Shown here: piece after piece, positions 9,426-18,351 of the stretch
Numbering within the stretch: position 1 is the first letter of the stretch
Layout: each line of letters begins with the position of its first letter
Assembly (NCBI GenBank): GCA_045612365.1
Contig: JAZKYY010000011.1
Span: forward strand, 124,001 to 188,000
Length of the DNA stretch: 64,000 nucleotides
Source: RGIG9608 sp045612365
GTDB lineage: Bacteria; Bacteroidota; Bacteroidia; Bacteroidales; Paludibacteraceae
Direction of reading: 5' to 3'
Notes under the pieces: generated by a model
Databases searched by the model: none
What the model was told of the DNA's origin: nothing
Seen by the model: only the letters and a program-made list of their open reading frames with translations
Made by a program: the position numbers and the translations under genes

Positions 9426-10706
9426 TTATCTAATTTTTAACGTCAAAATGGTCAATGCTGCCAAAATGATTGTTACAATCCAAAACCGAATCGTAATTTT
9501 TGTTTCGTGTTGCAACTCTTTAGAACCTTTGAATTTGACAACACATGTAGGGTCAACTTTCAACACTTGTTCCATTGATGTACGGAAATGGTCGTGAATT
9601 GGCGTGCGTTTCCACAAACGCTTATGTTGACCTCGTTTCTTGTTAAACACATAATAGTTGCGTTGCAAAATCACCGACAAACTTTCAATTAGAAATACTC
9701 CACACAAAATAGGTAACAACAACTCTTTGTGAATAATCACTGCCGATACGGCAATAATCCCACCAATTGTCAAGCTTCCAGTATCGCCCATAAAAATTTG
9801 TGCAGGAAATGAGTTGTACCACAAGAATCCAATCAACGCACCAACGAACGCACTCAAGAACACGACCAATTCTTCACTCTGTGGAATGTACATCACATCG
9901 AAATAATCTGCCCAAAGCGTGCTTCCTGAAATGTAAGCTAGCACAATGAGTGCTACGCCTATGATAGCTGAATTTCCTGCCGTCATTCCATCCATTCCAT
10001 CATTTAGGTTTGCACTATTGGAAACCGCTGCAACCACTACAACTGTTAGTAGTACAAAAAACACCCAACCTGCCCAATATTTATATGGTGTCCCCAAAAA
10101 GTTGAACATATCGGCATAGTTGAAGTTGTGATTCTTAAGAAAAGGGATTGTTGTTTGAGTAGATTTAACATCAGGCGATTTGTGTATCACCGTAATATTG
10201 TTTTCTGTTACTACGTCAACCGTTTCGTTCATCACTGTTACGGGGCTAAAACGCAATGTCAAACCTACAATCAAACCAAGAGTTACTTGTCCGGCAATTT
10301 TCCACCAACCATTAAGCCCTTCTTTGTTTTTTTTGAACGTTTTGATGTAATCGTCAACAAATCCAAGCGTACCCAAAAGCAATGTGGTGATAATCATCAA
10401 AACGAGATAAACGTTTGATAACTTACCTATCAGTAAACAAGGCAAAAGCACTGATACGATAATTACGATCCCTCCCATTGTAGGAACTTCTTTCTTTTGC
10501 GTGTTGAATGGGTCAAGTTTTTCATCGCGTTGCACTTCCGAAATATTGCGACGTTTGAGCAAAGCGATAAAATATTTTCCAAACCAAATAGAAACAATAA
10601 GTGCTAACAAAGCTGCCAACACCGCACGAAACGAGATGTAATGAAATAGTCCCGATCCGGGTAAATCAAACGTTTTGTCTAAAAAATCGAAAAGATAGTA
10701 CAACAT
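9426..10706 (-). CDS. mraY: MraY, phospho-MurNAc-pentapeptide translocase
   Basis: A 426-residue polytopic membrane enzyme that makes lipid I from UDP-MurNAc-pentapeptide and undecaprenyl phosphate. Conserved blocks are QKKEVPTMGGI, the DDYIKTFKKN region, the catalytic NSANLNDGMDGMT and FMGDTGSL, and the histidine-rich loop RTPIHDHF. It is longer than the roughly 360-residue proteobacterial form because of an extra periplasmic loop around residues 150-200, as is usual for Bacteroidetes MraY. It follows murE in the cluster. Confidence 0.96.
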   Translation of the reverse strand: MLYYLFDFLDKTFDLPGSGLFHYISFRAVLAALLALIVSIWFGKYFIALLKRRNISEVQRDEKLDPFNTQKKEVPTMGGIVIIVSVLLPCLLIGKLSNVYLVLMIITTLLLGTLGFVDDYIKTFKKNKEGLNGWWKIAGQVTLGLIVGLTLRFSPVTVMNETVDVVTENNITVIHKSPDVKSTQTTIPFLKNHNFNYADMFNFLGTPYKYWAGWVFFVLLTVVVVAAVSNSANLNDGMDGMTAGNSAIIGVALIVLAYISGSTLWADYFDVMYIPQSEELVVFLSAFVGALIGFLWYNSFPAQIFMGDTGSLTIGGIIAVSAVIIHKELLLPILCGVFLIESLSVILQRNYYVFNKKRGQHKRLWKRTPIHDHFRTSMEQVLKVDPTCVVKFKGSKELQHETKITIRFWIVTIILAALTILTLKIR

Positions 10707-10720
10707 GGTTTTCTTCTATT

Positions 10721-12169
10721 TTATTGGTTATTTATTGCTAATTGAATTTCTTCTTTATCGTCAAAATGATGTTTTACTCCTTTGATGATTTGGTAGTTTT
10801 CATGACCTTTTCCAGCTACCAAAATCACATCTCCTTGCTGTGCCAAGGCACATGCAGTTTTTATTGCTTCGCGGCGATCTGCAATAACTAATACTTTTCG
10901 TCGCTCGCTCGCATCTACGCCTTCAAGCATATCGTTAAGAATATCTTGTGGTTCCTCATCACGCGGATTGTCTGAGGTGAGAATTACACGATTGCTTCCG
11001 TTCACAGCTTCACGAGCCATCATCGGACGCTTACCTTTATCGCGATTCCCGCCACAACCAACTACTGTAATCAAATTACCTTGCCCTGCACGAATGTCAT
11101 TTATTGTAGAAATTACATTGTTTAATGCATCTGGCGTGTGAGCGTAGTCGACAATTGCTGTAATGCCTTCGTGACGAATAGTTTCAAAACGGCCTGAAAC
11201 TGATTTTAGCGAACTTAACTTTGTTAGAACTTCTAATTCATCAAAACCAAGCAACACCGCAGCACCAAAAACTGCCGAAAGATTTGCAGCATTGAATCTG
11301 CCAACAAAAGGCATCATCACTTCGTGTCCATTCATTTGTAGTAACATTCCTTCAAAAGAATTTTCGAGAATGCGAGTTTTGAAATTGGCGAGCGTTCTCA
11401 ACGAATATGTTTTTTTCTCTGCTACACAATTTTGCAACATCACCTCGCCATTTTTGTCATCGGAGTTAGTTAAAGCAAAAGCTGATTTTGGAAGTTCATC
11501 AAAAAAGCGTTTTTTTGCTTTTAAATAATTTTCTACTGTTTTGTGATAGTCCAAGTGGTCGCGAGTGAGGTTTGTAAAAATTCCACCACGGAACTGCAGC
11601 CCTGCAATGCGACGTTGCTCCACCGAGTGCGAGCTTACCTCCATAAAAGCATATTCGCAACCTGAGTATACCATTCGTGCCAAAAGAGCGTTCAACTCCA
11701 ACGCATCTGGTGTAGTGTGAGTTGATTCAACAGCTTCAACATCAACATAGTTGCAAACAGTTGAGAGCAACCCAACCTTATATCCCAATGCACGAAAAAG
11801 TTGATAAAGAAGTGTTGCAATGGTAGTTTTTCCGTTTGTTCCTGTAACACCAACAAGTGTTAGGTTCTGTGATGGATTTTCATAAAAGTTAGATGCCATA
11901 ATACCTAAAGCATCTGCACTATTAGCAACTTGAGCATAAACTACATTTTCGGCACTATTTTCTGGTAAAGTTTCACACACCACAGCCACTGCTCCTTGCT
12001 CCACCGCTTTCTCTATAAAGTCATGTCCATCAACAGCAGTACCACGAGTTGCAACAAATACATCTCCTTCTGTAATCTTGCGAGAGTCGAAACAAATGTT
12101 TTTTATTGTTACATCAACAAATGAACAACTTAAAACTTTTACACCTTTTAGAATTTCCGAAAGTGTCAT
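10721..12169 (-). CDS. murE: MurE, meso-DAP-adding ligase
   Basis: A 482-residue cytoplasmic Mur ligase that adds the third residue of the stem peptide. The ATP loop GTNGKTT lies at 110-116, and DNPR at 400-403 is the signature of meso-diaminopimelate-specific enzymes rather than the lysine-specific form. The DAP biosynthesis gene dapA lies 4.4 kb away on the other strand. Gap to ftsI is seven bases. The cell wall is therefore predicted to be of the Gram-negative A1-gamma type. Confidence 0.96.
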   Translation of the reverse strand: MTLSEILKGVKVLSCSFVDVTIKNICFDSRKITEGDVFVATRGTAVDGHDFIEKAVEQGAVAVVCETLPENSAENVVYAQVANSADALGIMASNFYENPSQNLTLVGVTGTNGKTTIATLLYQLFRALGYKVGLLSTVCNYVDVEAVESTHTTPDALELNALLARMVYSGCEYAFMEVSSHSVEQRRIAGLQFRGGIFTNLTRDHLDYHKTVENYLKAKKRFFDELPKSAFALTNSDDKNGEVMLQNCVAEKKTYSLRTLANFKTRILENSFEGMLLQMNGHEVMMPFVGRFNAANLSAVFGAAVLLGFDELEVLTKLSSLKSVSGRFETIRHEGITAIVDYAHTPDALNNVISTINDIRAGQGNLITVVGCGGNRDKGKRPMMAREAVNGSNRVILTSDNPRDEEPQDILNDMLEGVDASERRKVLVIADRREAIKTACALAQQGDVILVAGKGHENYQIIKGVKHHFDDKEEIQLAINNQ

Positions 12170-12176
12170 AATTCTC

Positions 12177-14303
12177 CTATTTTAAATTCAAATAAACAAT
12201 ATCACCTTTTTGAGGTTTCGCTCCCGCTGCAATCGACTGCGACACCACTTTTCCTGCTCCTGAAATGCGTGTTCTGACGCCGCATTTTTCCATCAGGAAT
12301 ACCGCATCTTTTGCTCCCATTCCAACTACGTTGGGGATTTCATTTTTGTCCAGCTCCATTGCATTAAGTACTAAAGCAACACTATCGGCAGTGCAACATT
12401 GTACCCAAGCAGATTTTTTACTTTCCAAAACAAAACCCAAATCCAACTCCTTTAGTACAATTTTGGTTTGATTAAAATTCCCGTTTTTTACAAAAGGAAA
12501 AGATTTTTCTACATCGCACGTTTTGGCAAATTCCTCAGGAGTAAGTTTTACTTTTTGAGCATAAATCTGTTCTGCAATGTTTTTGAAAACAACTCCACTA
12601 GTTGCTCCTGCTGAATGTGAATAACCACGATTTGGTACTTTGATTGATACTATGCAAGAATACAAAGGATTGTCGGCGGGGAAATAACCGCAAAACGTGA
12701 GCAAATGCGCTTCTGGATGATTGTTTTTGTAGCCAATTTGAGCAGTACCTGTCTTTCCTGCAATTTTTATAGTTTTAGAAGCAGCTGCCTTTCCTGTGCC
12801 GTAGTCCACTACGTCTTCCAGCATCGATCGAACTTTGAAAAGTGTTGATTGTGAGCAAATAGACGAATTGATGACTTTTGTTTCAAATGATTCTATAACT
12901 TCTCCACTTTTTGTAATGTTTTTAATCAAGAAGGGTTGAATAAAAACTCCATCGTTGGCAATGGCATTAAAGTAAGCCAAGGTGTAAATAGGAGGAATTT
13001 GTACCTCATATCCAATGCTCATCCATGGCAACGTGGTTCCGTACCAATTAACAGCCGAATCCTTTGGGTGCTTTATCTTAGGCGTTTGGATTCCAGGAAT
13101 TTCAATATCTAAAGTTCTGTTTAGCCCAATTTCATAAAGACGGTTTACGAACTTTTCTTTCTGTTTTCCATAATTTTCTTCAATCACTCTTGACACAACA
13201 ATGTTCGATGAATAAGCCAATCCTTCTGCTACAGTAATTCTGCCATAACCTCCTTTGTCGTGATTGTGATCTACCATGTTTCTTCCAGAAAACTTATAAA
13301 TTCCATCGTAGGTATCTACCATTGTGTTTGTATCAATAACTCCATCCTCAATTGCTACCATCAAAGAAAAAATCTTAAACGTAGATCCAGGTTCGTACGC
13401 ATTTGCTGCCATATTCTCGGAGTCATTGTATGTGCCATTTTTGTCTTTAATAAGGTTTGAACATGCTTTTATTTCTCCTGTTTTTACATCCATTAGAACC
13501 ACACATCCTCTTTCGGCATCAATTTTTGTAAGTACGTTACGCAAAGATTTTTCCGCAATATCTTGCATTCCCATATTTATGGTGGTGGTAATGTCTAAGC
13601 CATTTTGGGGTTGTTCAATAACATGTTTTATAGATCTGCTTTTGCCAGCATAGCGTTGTATTGTGGCTTTTCCGGGTTTGCCTTGCAGTACCTCGTCAAA
13701 TTTTTTTTCAATACCGCTATTTCCTTTTTTATTGCTCGATAGGATGGAACCTATTGTTCGCGAAGCAAGCGAGCCAAATGGTTTTTGACGTCTTAAACGA
13801 TCTTCAACAATAAGTCCTCCTTTTATTTTCCCGAGGGAGAAAATAGGAAACTTTTTCACGTCCTGTAGTTCGAAATAAGAAACCTCGTTGGAATGCAATG
13901 ACAAACGACCTTTTTTTTCTTTATATGCATTGACAAACATTCTTCTGTACTCCGATTTTGTTTTAGTTCCGAACATTTCAGAGAAACAGTATGCCAAAGA
14001 GTCGACATACTTATAAAAGGAATCTGGCTGTTCTTGCAAATAGGCCACACGAGCATCCCAATAGAGTTTGTACGAAGGGATAGAACTTGCCATTAGTTGT
14101 CCGTCGCAAGAGTAGATATTACCTCGTTTAGCAGGTTCGTCCACCTCAAATTCGCGATGAATATTGGAGGCCACCTCTTCCCAGGCAGCTTTCTCAATAA
14201 CTTGTATAGTAAAAATTCTATACACAACCCAAATAAAAAAAACGAAAAGGATTAGATAGAATCCCTCGAAAATTATCATCATATTTCTCTTTTCGTTTTT
14301 CAT
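12177..14303 (-). CDS. ftsI: FtsI, septal transpeptidase with C-terminal PASTA
   Basis: A 708-residue class B penicillin-binding protein that cross-links septal peptidoglycan. One signal-anchor helix lies near residues 12-32. The transpeptidase motifs are STFK (307-310, nucleophile Ser307), SSN (365-367) and KTGT (517-520). The last 65 residues, beginning near EIPNVVG, form a PASTA domain, a feature of Bacteroidetes FtsI lacking in the E. coli protein. It overlaps the FtsL-like gene in an ATGA junction, so the two membrane partners are translationally coupled. Confidence 0.95.
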   Translation of the reverse strand: MKNEKRNMMIIFEGFYLILFVFFIWVVYRIFTIQVIEKAAWEEVASNIHREFEVDEPAKRGNIYSCDGQLMASSIPSYKLYWDARVAYLQEQPDSFYKYVDSLAYCFSEMFGTKTKSEYRRMFVNAYKEKKGRLSLHSNEVSYFELQDVKKFPIFSLGKIKGGLIVEDRLRRQKPFGSLASRTIGSILSSNKKGNSGIEKKFDEVLQGKPGKATIQRYAGKSRSIKHVIEQPQNGLDITTTINMGMQDIAEKSLRNVLTKIDAERGCVVLMDVKTGEIKACSNLIKDKNGTYNDSENMAANAYEPGSTFKIFSLMVAIEDGVIDTNTMVDTYDGIYKFSGRNMVDHNHDKGGYGRITVAEGLAYSSNIVVSRVIEENYGKQKEKFVNRLYEIGLNRTLDIEIPGIQTPKIKHPKDSAVNWYGTTLPWMSIGYEVQIPPIYTLAYFNAIANDGVFIQPFLIKNITKSGEVIESFETKVINSSICSQSTLFKVRSMLEDVVDYGTGKAAASKTIKIAGKTGTAQIGYKNNHPEAHLLTFCGYFPADNPLYSCIVSIKVPNRGYSHSAGATSGVVFKNIAEQIYAQKVKLTPEEFAKTCDVEKSFPFVKNGNFNQTKIVLKELDLGFVLESKKSAWVQCCTADSVALVLNAMELDKNEIPNVVGMGAKDAVFLMEKCGVRTRISGAGKVVSQSIAAGAKPQKGDIVYLNLK

Positions 14304-14656
14304 TTTTTTACTTCTACGGCTGGCGATGTTAATGGATTTAAGTTTAGGTTACTTTTTTTTACTTTTTCGTAAACTTCCGATTGCTGACTACTCCGAATTA
14401 GCAACGAAGAGATAGTTAAATATTGATATTCTTTATCTATAAGTTGTTTTTCGAGTTCTGATATCTCTTCTAACTGTCTCTCGCAAACATAGCGATTGTC
14501 GATATAGAAAAACATCATCAGGATAATTGTCACGAGAAATGGAATCTGTTTATAGAATTGTTTATCCTGAAAGATATTCCCAGAAAAAATATCCTTCAAA
14601 ATGCCCTTATTGACTTTTTTTTCAACGTTTTGATTTTTCCAAAATTTCCAATCCAT
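14300..14656 (-). CDS. ftsL: FtsL-like division protein
   Basis: A 118-residue bitopic protein with a short basic cytoplasmic part, one transmembrane helix around residues 38-53 and a periplasmic heptad-like stretch (ISELEKQLIDKEYQYL) that fits the coiled coil of FtsL. Sequence conservation in this family is very low, so the call depends on size, topology and its position between rsmH and ftsI. FtsL would bind FtsB/DivIC and activate FtsW-FtsI. Confidence 0.75.
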   Translation of the reverse strand: MDWKFWKNQNVEKKVNKGILKDIFSGNIFQDKQFYKQIPFLVTIILMMFFYIDNRYVCERQLEEISELEKQLIDKEYQYLTISSLLIRSSQQSEVYEKVKKSNLNLNPLTSPAVEVKK

Positions 14657-14662
14657 TCCCTT

Positions 14663-15571
14663 TTATGCTTTTTCTGCCACACGTAATTTTGCACTTCTCG
14701 AGCGAGGGTTTCGCTCAACTTCTTCTGTCGATGGTACAATTACTTTATTAGACGTCATTTTGAGCGGAGCAATTACGTTTCCAAAAAAATCTTTTTCAAC
14801 ATTTCCCTCAAAATTGCCTGTTTTCATAAAATTCTTTACCAAACGATCTTCGAGCGAATGATAGGAAAGCACAGACAAACGTCCGCCAAGTTTCAACACT
14901 TCAGAAGCCTGAATGAGCATATGTTTCAAAGCTTCCATTTCCTGATTTACTTCGATGCGCAATGCCTGAAAAACGCATGCCAACTCTTTTTTTGCACGAT
15001 CTTTTGCTATCAAATTTTCAACTGCCGAGAGTAAATCTTGCACCATTACAAAAGATTTTTCTTCTCTTGCTCGCACAATGGCTCTCGCAACTTTCTGCGG
15101 TTGAGCCAACTCTCCATATACGCGAAAAATACGAACCAAATCTTCTTCTGAATATTCATTCAACACATCAGAGGCCTTAATGCTCGCCTTGGTGTTCATT
15201 CGCATATCGAGCTCGCCATCCATACGGAACGAGAAACCCCGACTTGCTACATCAAAGTGATGAAACGAAACTCCCAAATCTGCCAACACGCCATCAACTT
15301 TATCAATGCCGTGATAACGCAAAAAATTTTTCAAATAGCGAAAGTTGCTTCGCACAAATACAAAACGCTTATCATCGATACGATTGGCGTAAGCATCCAA
15401 ATCTTGATCAAAAGAGATAAGGCGACCATTTTTGCCAAGTCGTTTCAAAATTTCGCGTGAATGCCCACCACCACCAAACGTAACATCTACATACACGCCA
15501 TCAGGGTTGATATTTAGACCATCAACGGTTTCCTTGAGCAAGGCCGGTATGTGATAAGGTTTTTTAATCAT
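14663..15571 (-). CDS. rsmH: RsmH, 16S rRNA C1402 N4-methyltransferase
   Basis: A 302-residue SAM-dependent methyltransferase (MraW) that methylates N4 of cytidine 1402 in 16S rRNA. The opening HIPALLKETVDGL, the SAM loop DVTFGGGGHS near residues 29-38, the LADLGVS segment and the C-terminal NPRSRSAKLRVAEK are hallmark blocks. The gene overlaps the end of mraZ by eight bases, the normal arrangement at the head of dcw clusters. Confidence 0.97.
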   Translation of the reverse strand: MIKKPYHIPALLKETVDGLNINPDGVYVDVTFGGGGHSREILKRLGKNGRLISFDQDLDAYANRIDDKRFVFVRSNFRYLKNFLRYHGIDKVDGVLADLGVSFHHFDVASRGFSFRMDGELDMRMNTKASIKASDVLNEYSEEDLVRIFRVYGELAQPQKVARAIVRAREEKSFVMVQDLLSAVENLIAKDRAKKELACVFQALRIEVNQEMEALKHMLIQASEVLKLGGRLSVLSYHSLEDRLVKNFMKTGNFEGNVEKDFFGNVIAPLKMTSNKVIVPSTEEVERNPRSRSAKLRVAEKA

Positions 15572-16025
15572 TAGTAGACGTTTTTTTCATTTTTTCGGAA
15601 AGGCGTTTTGCAAAGTCGCCCGACGAGAATTTTGTTTGTTCATAACCTTCTTTGCTCCAAATGGCAATTCTGTCCAACATTCCAACAAAAAGCACTTCGC
15701 TCTCAGCTTGAATAAGTTGGAGCATTTTTTTGTTTAACAAGATTCGTCCTTGCGAATCCATATCGAGCCATTCGGCGTCGGATACGAACTGAGAAAGCAA
15801 CATTTGGTCTTCAAAATTCCACTCATCAAGGTTTGCTTGGAGCGTTTCAACCTTTTTGTTCCAAATGTTTTCAGGATAAAGAATCAAACAACTCATATCT
15901 GGATCTTTGCGTACTACAAGTTGCTCTTTTTCTCTACAAACAAGCAACTTACGATACGTAGCAGGCACAAAAACACGCCCTTTAGCGTCCAGTTTTGCCT
16001 CGATATTTCCAATAAATGTTGTCAT
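15564..16025 (-). CDS. mraZ: MraZ, dcw cluster transcriptional regulator
   Basis: A 153-residue protein with two SpoVT/AbrB-like MraZ repeats. The first holds EAKLDAKGRVFVPATYRK and the second holds EWLDMDSQGRILLNKKM, both with the DxKGR/DxQGR signature. MraZ is a ring-forming DNA-binding protein that represses its own promoter in E. coli by binding TGGG repeats. Two TGGGG boxes spaced ten bases apart lie 50-63 bases upstream of the start here, which supports autoregulation. Confidence 0.95.
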   Translation of the reverse strand: MTTFIGNIEAKLDAKGRVFVPATYRKLLVCREKEQLVVRKDPDMSCLILYPENIWNKKVETLQANLDEWNFEDQMLLSQFVSDAEWLDMDSQGRILLNKKMLQLIQAESEVLFVGMLDRIAIWSKEGYEQTKFSSGDFAKRLSEKMKKTSTND

Positions 16026-16049
16026 ATTTTTATTCGAATAAATTTTTTG

Positions 16050-16088
16050 TAAAAATACGGATTATTTTATTTTCCCCACCTTTCCCCA
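16050..16088 (-). promoter_or_regulatory. mraZ promoter with paired TGGGG boxes
   Basis: On the minus strand two TGGGG boxes occupy 16084-16088 and 16074-16078, a ten-base period, as in the TGGGN repeats bound by E. coli MraZ. A near-consensus -7 element TATTTTTA lies at 16050-16057, so the boxes fall about where the -33 element should be. Binding there would block the polymerase. The box pattern is seen; MraZ binding is inferred. Confidence 0.5.
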
Positions 16089-16257
16089 CGTAAAAAGTTA
16101 TCAACAGTTAAAATGCAAGTTTTAACTAAAACAAACAAGTTTTCAACAATCAAAGAAAATAAATTACTTTTCTTATTTTCAAGCAATTACTGAATATATT
16201 TTAGAAACTAAAAGTGAAGTGGGGGATTTTGTTATTCTTTTATTTATTGTTTTTTCT

Positions 16258-16265
16258 TACTTTTG
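16258..16265 (+). promoter_or_regulatory. Possible promoter of an intergenic RNA
   Basis: TACTTTTG matches the -7 consensus TAnnTTTG and stands directly before an unusually GC-rich intergenic patch. A TTTG at 16228-16231 is further upstream than normal. No convincing protein gene starts after it. Confidence 0.35.
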
Positions 16266-16375
16266 CTTCGCATTCGCGGACCCTGCGAGGAGATGGGCAA
16301 CCCATGGGCGGAAAAGTCTGTTAAGCCCGATGTCAAGTGTGCAAGAGAAGATACCCATCTTGTTTCTCTATTTAA
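16266..16375 (+). ncRNA. Candidate structured RNA between mraZ and dapA
   Basis: A GC-rich island in an otherwise AT-rich spacer. Nested pairings are AGATGGG (16291-16297) with CCCATCT (16354-16360), and CATGGGC (16303-16309) with GCCCGATG (16325-16332, one bulge). A competing local hairpin ATGGG-CAA-CCCAT uses 16293-16305. A -7 element lies just upstream. No T-run terminator is visible and no known RNA family was recognised. An 80-codon reading frame crosses it but looks incidental. The rest of the 16026-16586 spacer holds the mraZ and dapA promoters. Confidence 0.3.
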
Positions 16376-16513
16376 TTTTGTGTATATGTGTGTGGATGTT
16401 TCCGTTAGCAGACACAACGATTATTCTTTTGATTCCATGTCTGTTTCTCTCATATAACTGAATACTTTGTAGATTAAGGGTTGTGTGGTAAAAAAGGATT
16501 TTTTTCTTTTTGA

Positions 16514-16550
16514 TTTGTGCTAAAAAACGTATTACTTTTTTCTATCTTTG
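16514..16550 (+). promoter_or_regulatory. dapA promoter
   Basis: A perfect -7 element TATCTTTG lies at 16543-16550, with TTTG at 16514-16517. The spacing of 25 bases is longer than the usual 19-21. The block 16512-16550 is nearly identical to the one in front of purH at 56540-56578. Confidence 0.65.
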
Positions 16551-16586
16551 TCGCCGATTTATAAAGTATTGACAAAATAAGTAGGT

Positions 16587-17480
16587 ATGCCAAAAAATAG
16601 ATTTACAGGAATGGGAGTGGCGTTGATCACGCCTTTCAAAAAAGATGGTTCAATTGATTACGACGCTTTGAGGCGATTGATTGAATATCAAATAAAAAAT
16701 GGTACCGACTATTTTGTGGTACTTGGAACAACGGCAGAAACTCCAACGCTAACCAAGCAAGAACGTGCAGAATTGGTGAGTTTTGTTACTGCGCAAATCA
16801 ACGGAAGGGTTCCTATTGTGTTAGGAATGGGTGGTAATTGTACTAAAGCATTGGTGGAAGAAATTCGTTCAACTGACTTGTCGCAAATAGATGCAATACT
16901 TTCTGTAACACCTTATTACAACAAACCTTCGCAAGAAGGTCTTTATAGACATTATGCAGAAGTTGCACAAAGTTCCAAAGTGCCAGTTATTCTTTACAAT
17001 GTTCCTGGACGAACAGGTGTTAATCTTACAGCACAAACCACGTTGCGTTTGGCTAATGATTTCAAAAATATTATAGCGATAAAAGAAGCTTCGGGAAATT
17101 TTGCTCAGATTGATGACATTATCAAAAATAAGCCAAAGGACTTTATGGTCATTTCTGGCGACGATGGTATAACTTTCCCTTTGATTACTTTAGGAGCAGT
17201 GGGGGTAATATCTGTTATAGGAAATGCTTTCCCAAAAGAGTTTTCCCGAATGGTACGTTTGGCTCTTAATGGTGACTACAATGGCGCTCGCGAGATTCAT
17301 TATAGATTTTCGGAACTTATAGACTTGCTTTTTGTGGATGGCAATCCTGCAGGTGTAAAAAGTATGCTTTCGGTAATGGGCTTTATTGAAAACGAATTGC
17401 GTCTTCCACTTGTGCCAACTACAATCAATACGTTTGAAAAGATTCGTTTTGTACTTAATCAGTTAAAAACATCTATTTAA
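16587..17480 (+). CDS. dapA: DapA, 4-hydroxy-tetrahydrodipicolinate synthase
   Basis: A 297-residue cytoplasmic lyase that condenses pyruvate with aspartate semialdehyde, the first committed step to lysine and meso-DAP. The active-site pieces are GTTAETPTL, the YNVPGRTGVN block with the catalytic Tyr, and the Schiff-base lysine in IAIKEASGN. Length is standard. It is a stand-alone transcription unit opposite to the mraZ cluster and supplies the DAP used by MurE. Confidence 0.96.
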   Translation: MPKNRFTGMGVALITPFKKDGSIDYDALRRLIEYQIKNGTDYFVVLGTTAETPTLTKQERAELVSFVTAQINGRVPIVLGMGGNCTKALVEEIRSTDLSQIDAILSVTPYYNKPSQEGLYRHYAEVAQSSKVPVILYNVPGRTGVNLTAQTTLRLANDFKNIIAIKEASGNFAQIDDIIKNKPKDFMVISGDDGITFPLITLGAVGVISVIGNAFPKEFSRMVRLALNGDYNGAREIHYRFSELIDLLFVDGNPAGVKSMLSVMGFIENELRLPLVPTTINTFEKIRFVLNQLKTSI

Positions 17481-17506
17481 TTTAATTAAGTTTTCTTTAA
17501 CTTTTC

Positions 17507-17514
17507 TACCTTTG
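17507..17514 (+). promoter_or_regulatory. -7 element fixing the start of the next gene
   Basis: TACCTTTG is a perfect -7 match. Transcription would begin near 17521, downstream of the TTG at 17512 that opens the longest frame. The ATG at 17533 is therefore the supported start. Confidence 0.65.
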
Positions 17515-17532
17515 CGAGAAATAGAGAGAAAA

Positions 17533-18351
17533 ATGGCAAAAAAGTTATTGCTTTGTTTTTTGTTTTCCGTTTTTTGTTTGGTAGGAAGATCTCAGTCTAC
17601 AACACTTATACCACATTCTTTTGCTGCGGGTAATGCGTCGGTGGCAAATTATAATGAATGGGTTAGTTTTCATACGCCCGCATCATTGGCTAGCGAGGAC
17701 GGAATCAGTTTGCAATTACTTGCTGAGAATCGTTATTTTTCCAAGGAACTTTTCAATGAAGCTGCAAGTTTTTCTATTCACACCAAACCATTAAATATTG
17801 GAGCGTCGTTTTCTCATTTTGGCTATGAAGGTTATCATGAAATGATTGCGGGAGTAGCATTTGCTCGCGCATTTGCAAAAAACAGATTGTTTATAGGTAT
17901 TCAAGCAAATTATTATACCATTTATCTTTCTCAACTTGATAAATACAAAGGAACAGTCTTCGCACAAGTGGGAATTCAAGGAGAAGTTGCTCGTAATTTT
18001 TACATTGGTTTTCATGCGTTTAATCCAACGTTTTCAAAGATTAAAAGCACTGATATTGTACAAAAAATTCCTTCGATTTTTAGTTTAGGGACAAAACATG
18101 TTATCAATGAAAAGGTAAACTGGACTGCTCAGTTGGATAAAGAGATTCAAGGCAGATTCCGTTGGGCATTAGGAGTTGAATACATTCCTGTAGAACAACT
18201 TTCTTTGCGTATTGGTGGCTATGGTTTGACGTTTGTTCCTACGTTGGGTTTGGGTTTGAAATTTGGCGAGTTTAGGTTCAATTTGCAATGTGAATACCAT
18301 CAAAAATTAGGATTATGCACGTTAGGATTTGTAAGTTACCGATTCAAATAG
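17533..18351 (+). CDS. Predicted outer-membrane barrel, unknown function
   Basis: A 272-residue exported protein with a signal peptide (KKLLLCFLFSVFCLVGRSQ) and alternating hydrophobic and polar residues ending in an aromatic, FVSYRFK, typical of outer-membrane barrels. It loosely resembles PorV/PorQ-like barrels of Bacteroidetes, but no defining motif was found. The next gene, also a barrel, starts 37 bases before this one ends, so the pair is probably co-translated and may act together. Confidence 0.7.
   Translation: MAKKLLLCFLFSVFCLVGRSQSTTLIPHSFAAGNASVANYNEWVSFHTPASLASEDGISLQLLAENRYFSKELFNEAASFSIHTKPLNIGASFSHFGYEGYHEMIAGVAFARAFAKNRLFIGIQANYYTIYLSQLDKYKGTVFAQVGIQGEVARNFYIGFHAFNPTFSKIKSTDIVQKIPSIFSLGTKHVINEKVNWTAQLDKEIQGRFRWALGVEYIPVEQLSLRIGGYGLTFVPTLGLGLKFGEFRFNLQCEYHQKLGLCTLGFVSYRFK

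Noticed and set aside
16219..16461. 80-codon plus-strand frame with a hydrophobic start, between mraZ and dapA
   Set aside because: It runs through the GC-rich structured island; its composition changes abruptly, its start lies before the only visible -7 element and no family similarity was seen.
17512..17532. TTG start extending the 272-residue barrel gene by seven codons
   Set aside because: The -7 promoter element overlaps this TTG, so it should not be transcribed; the ATG at 17533 begins the signal peptide.
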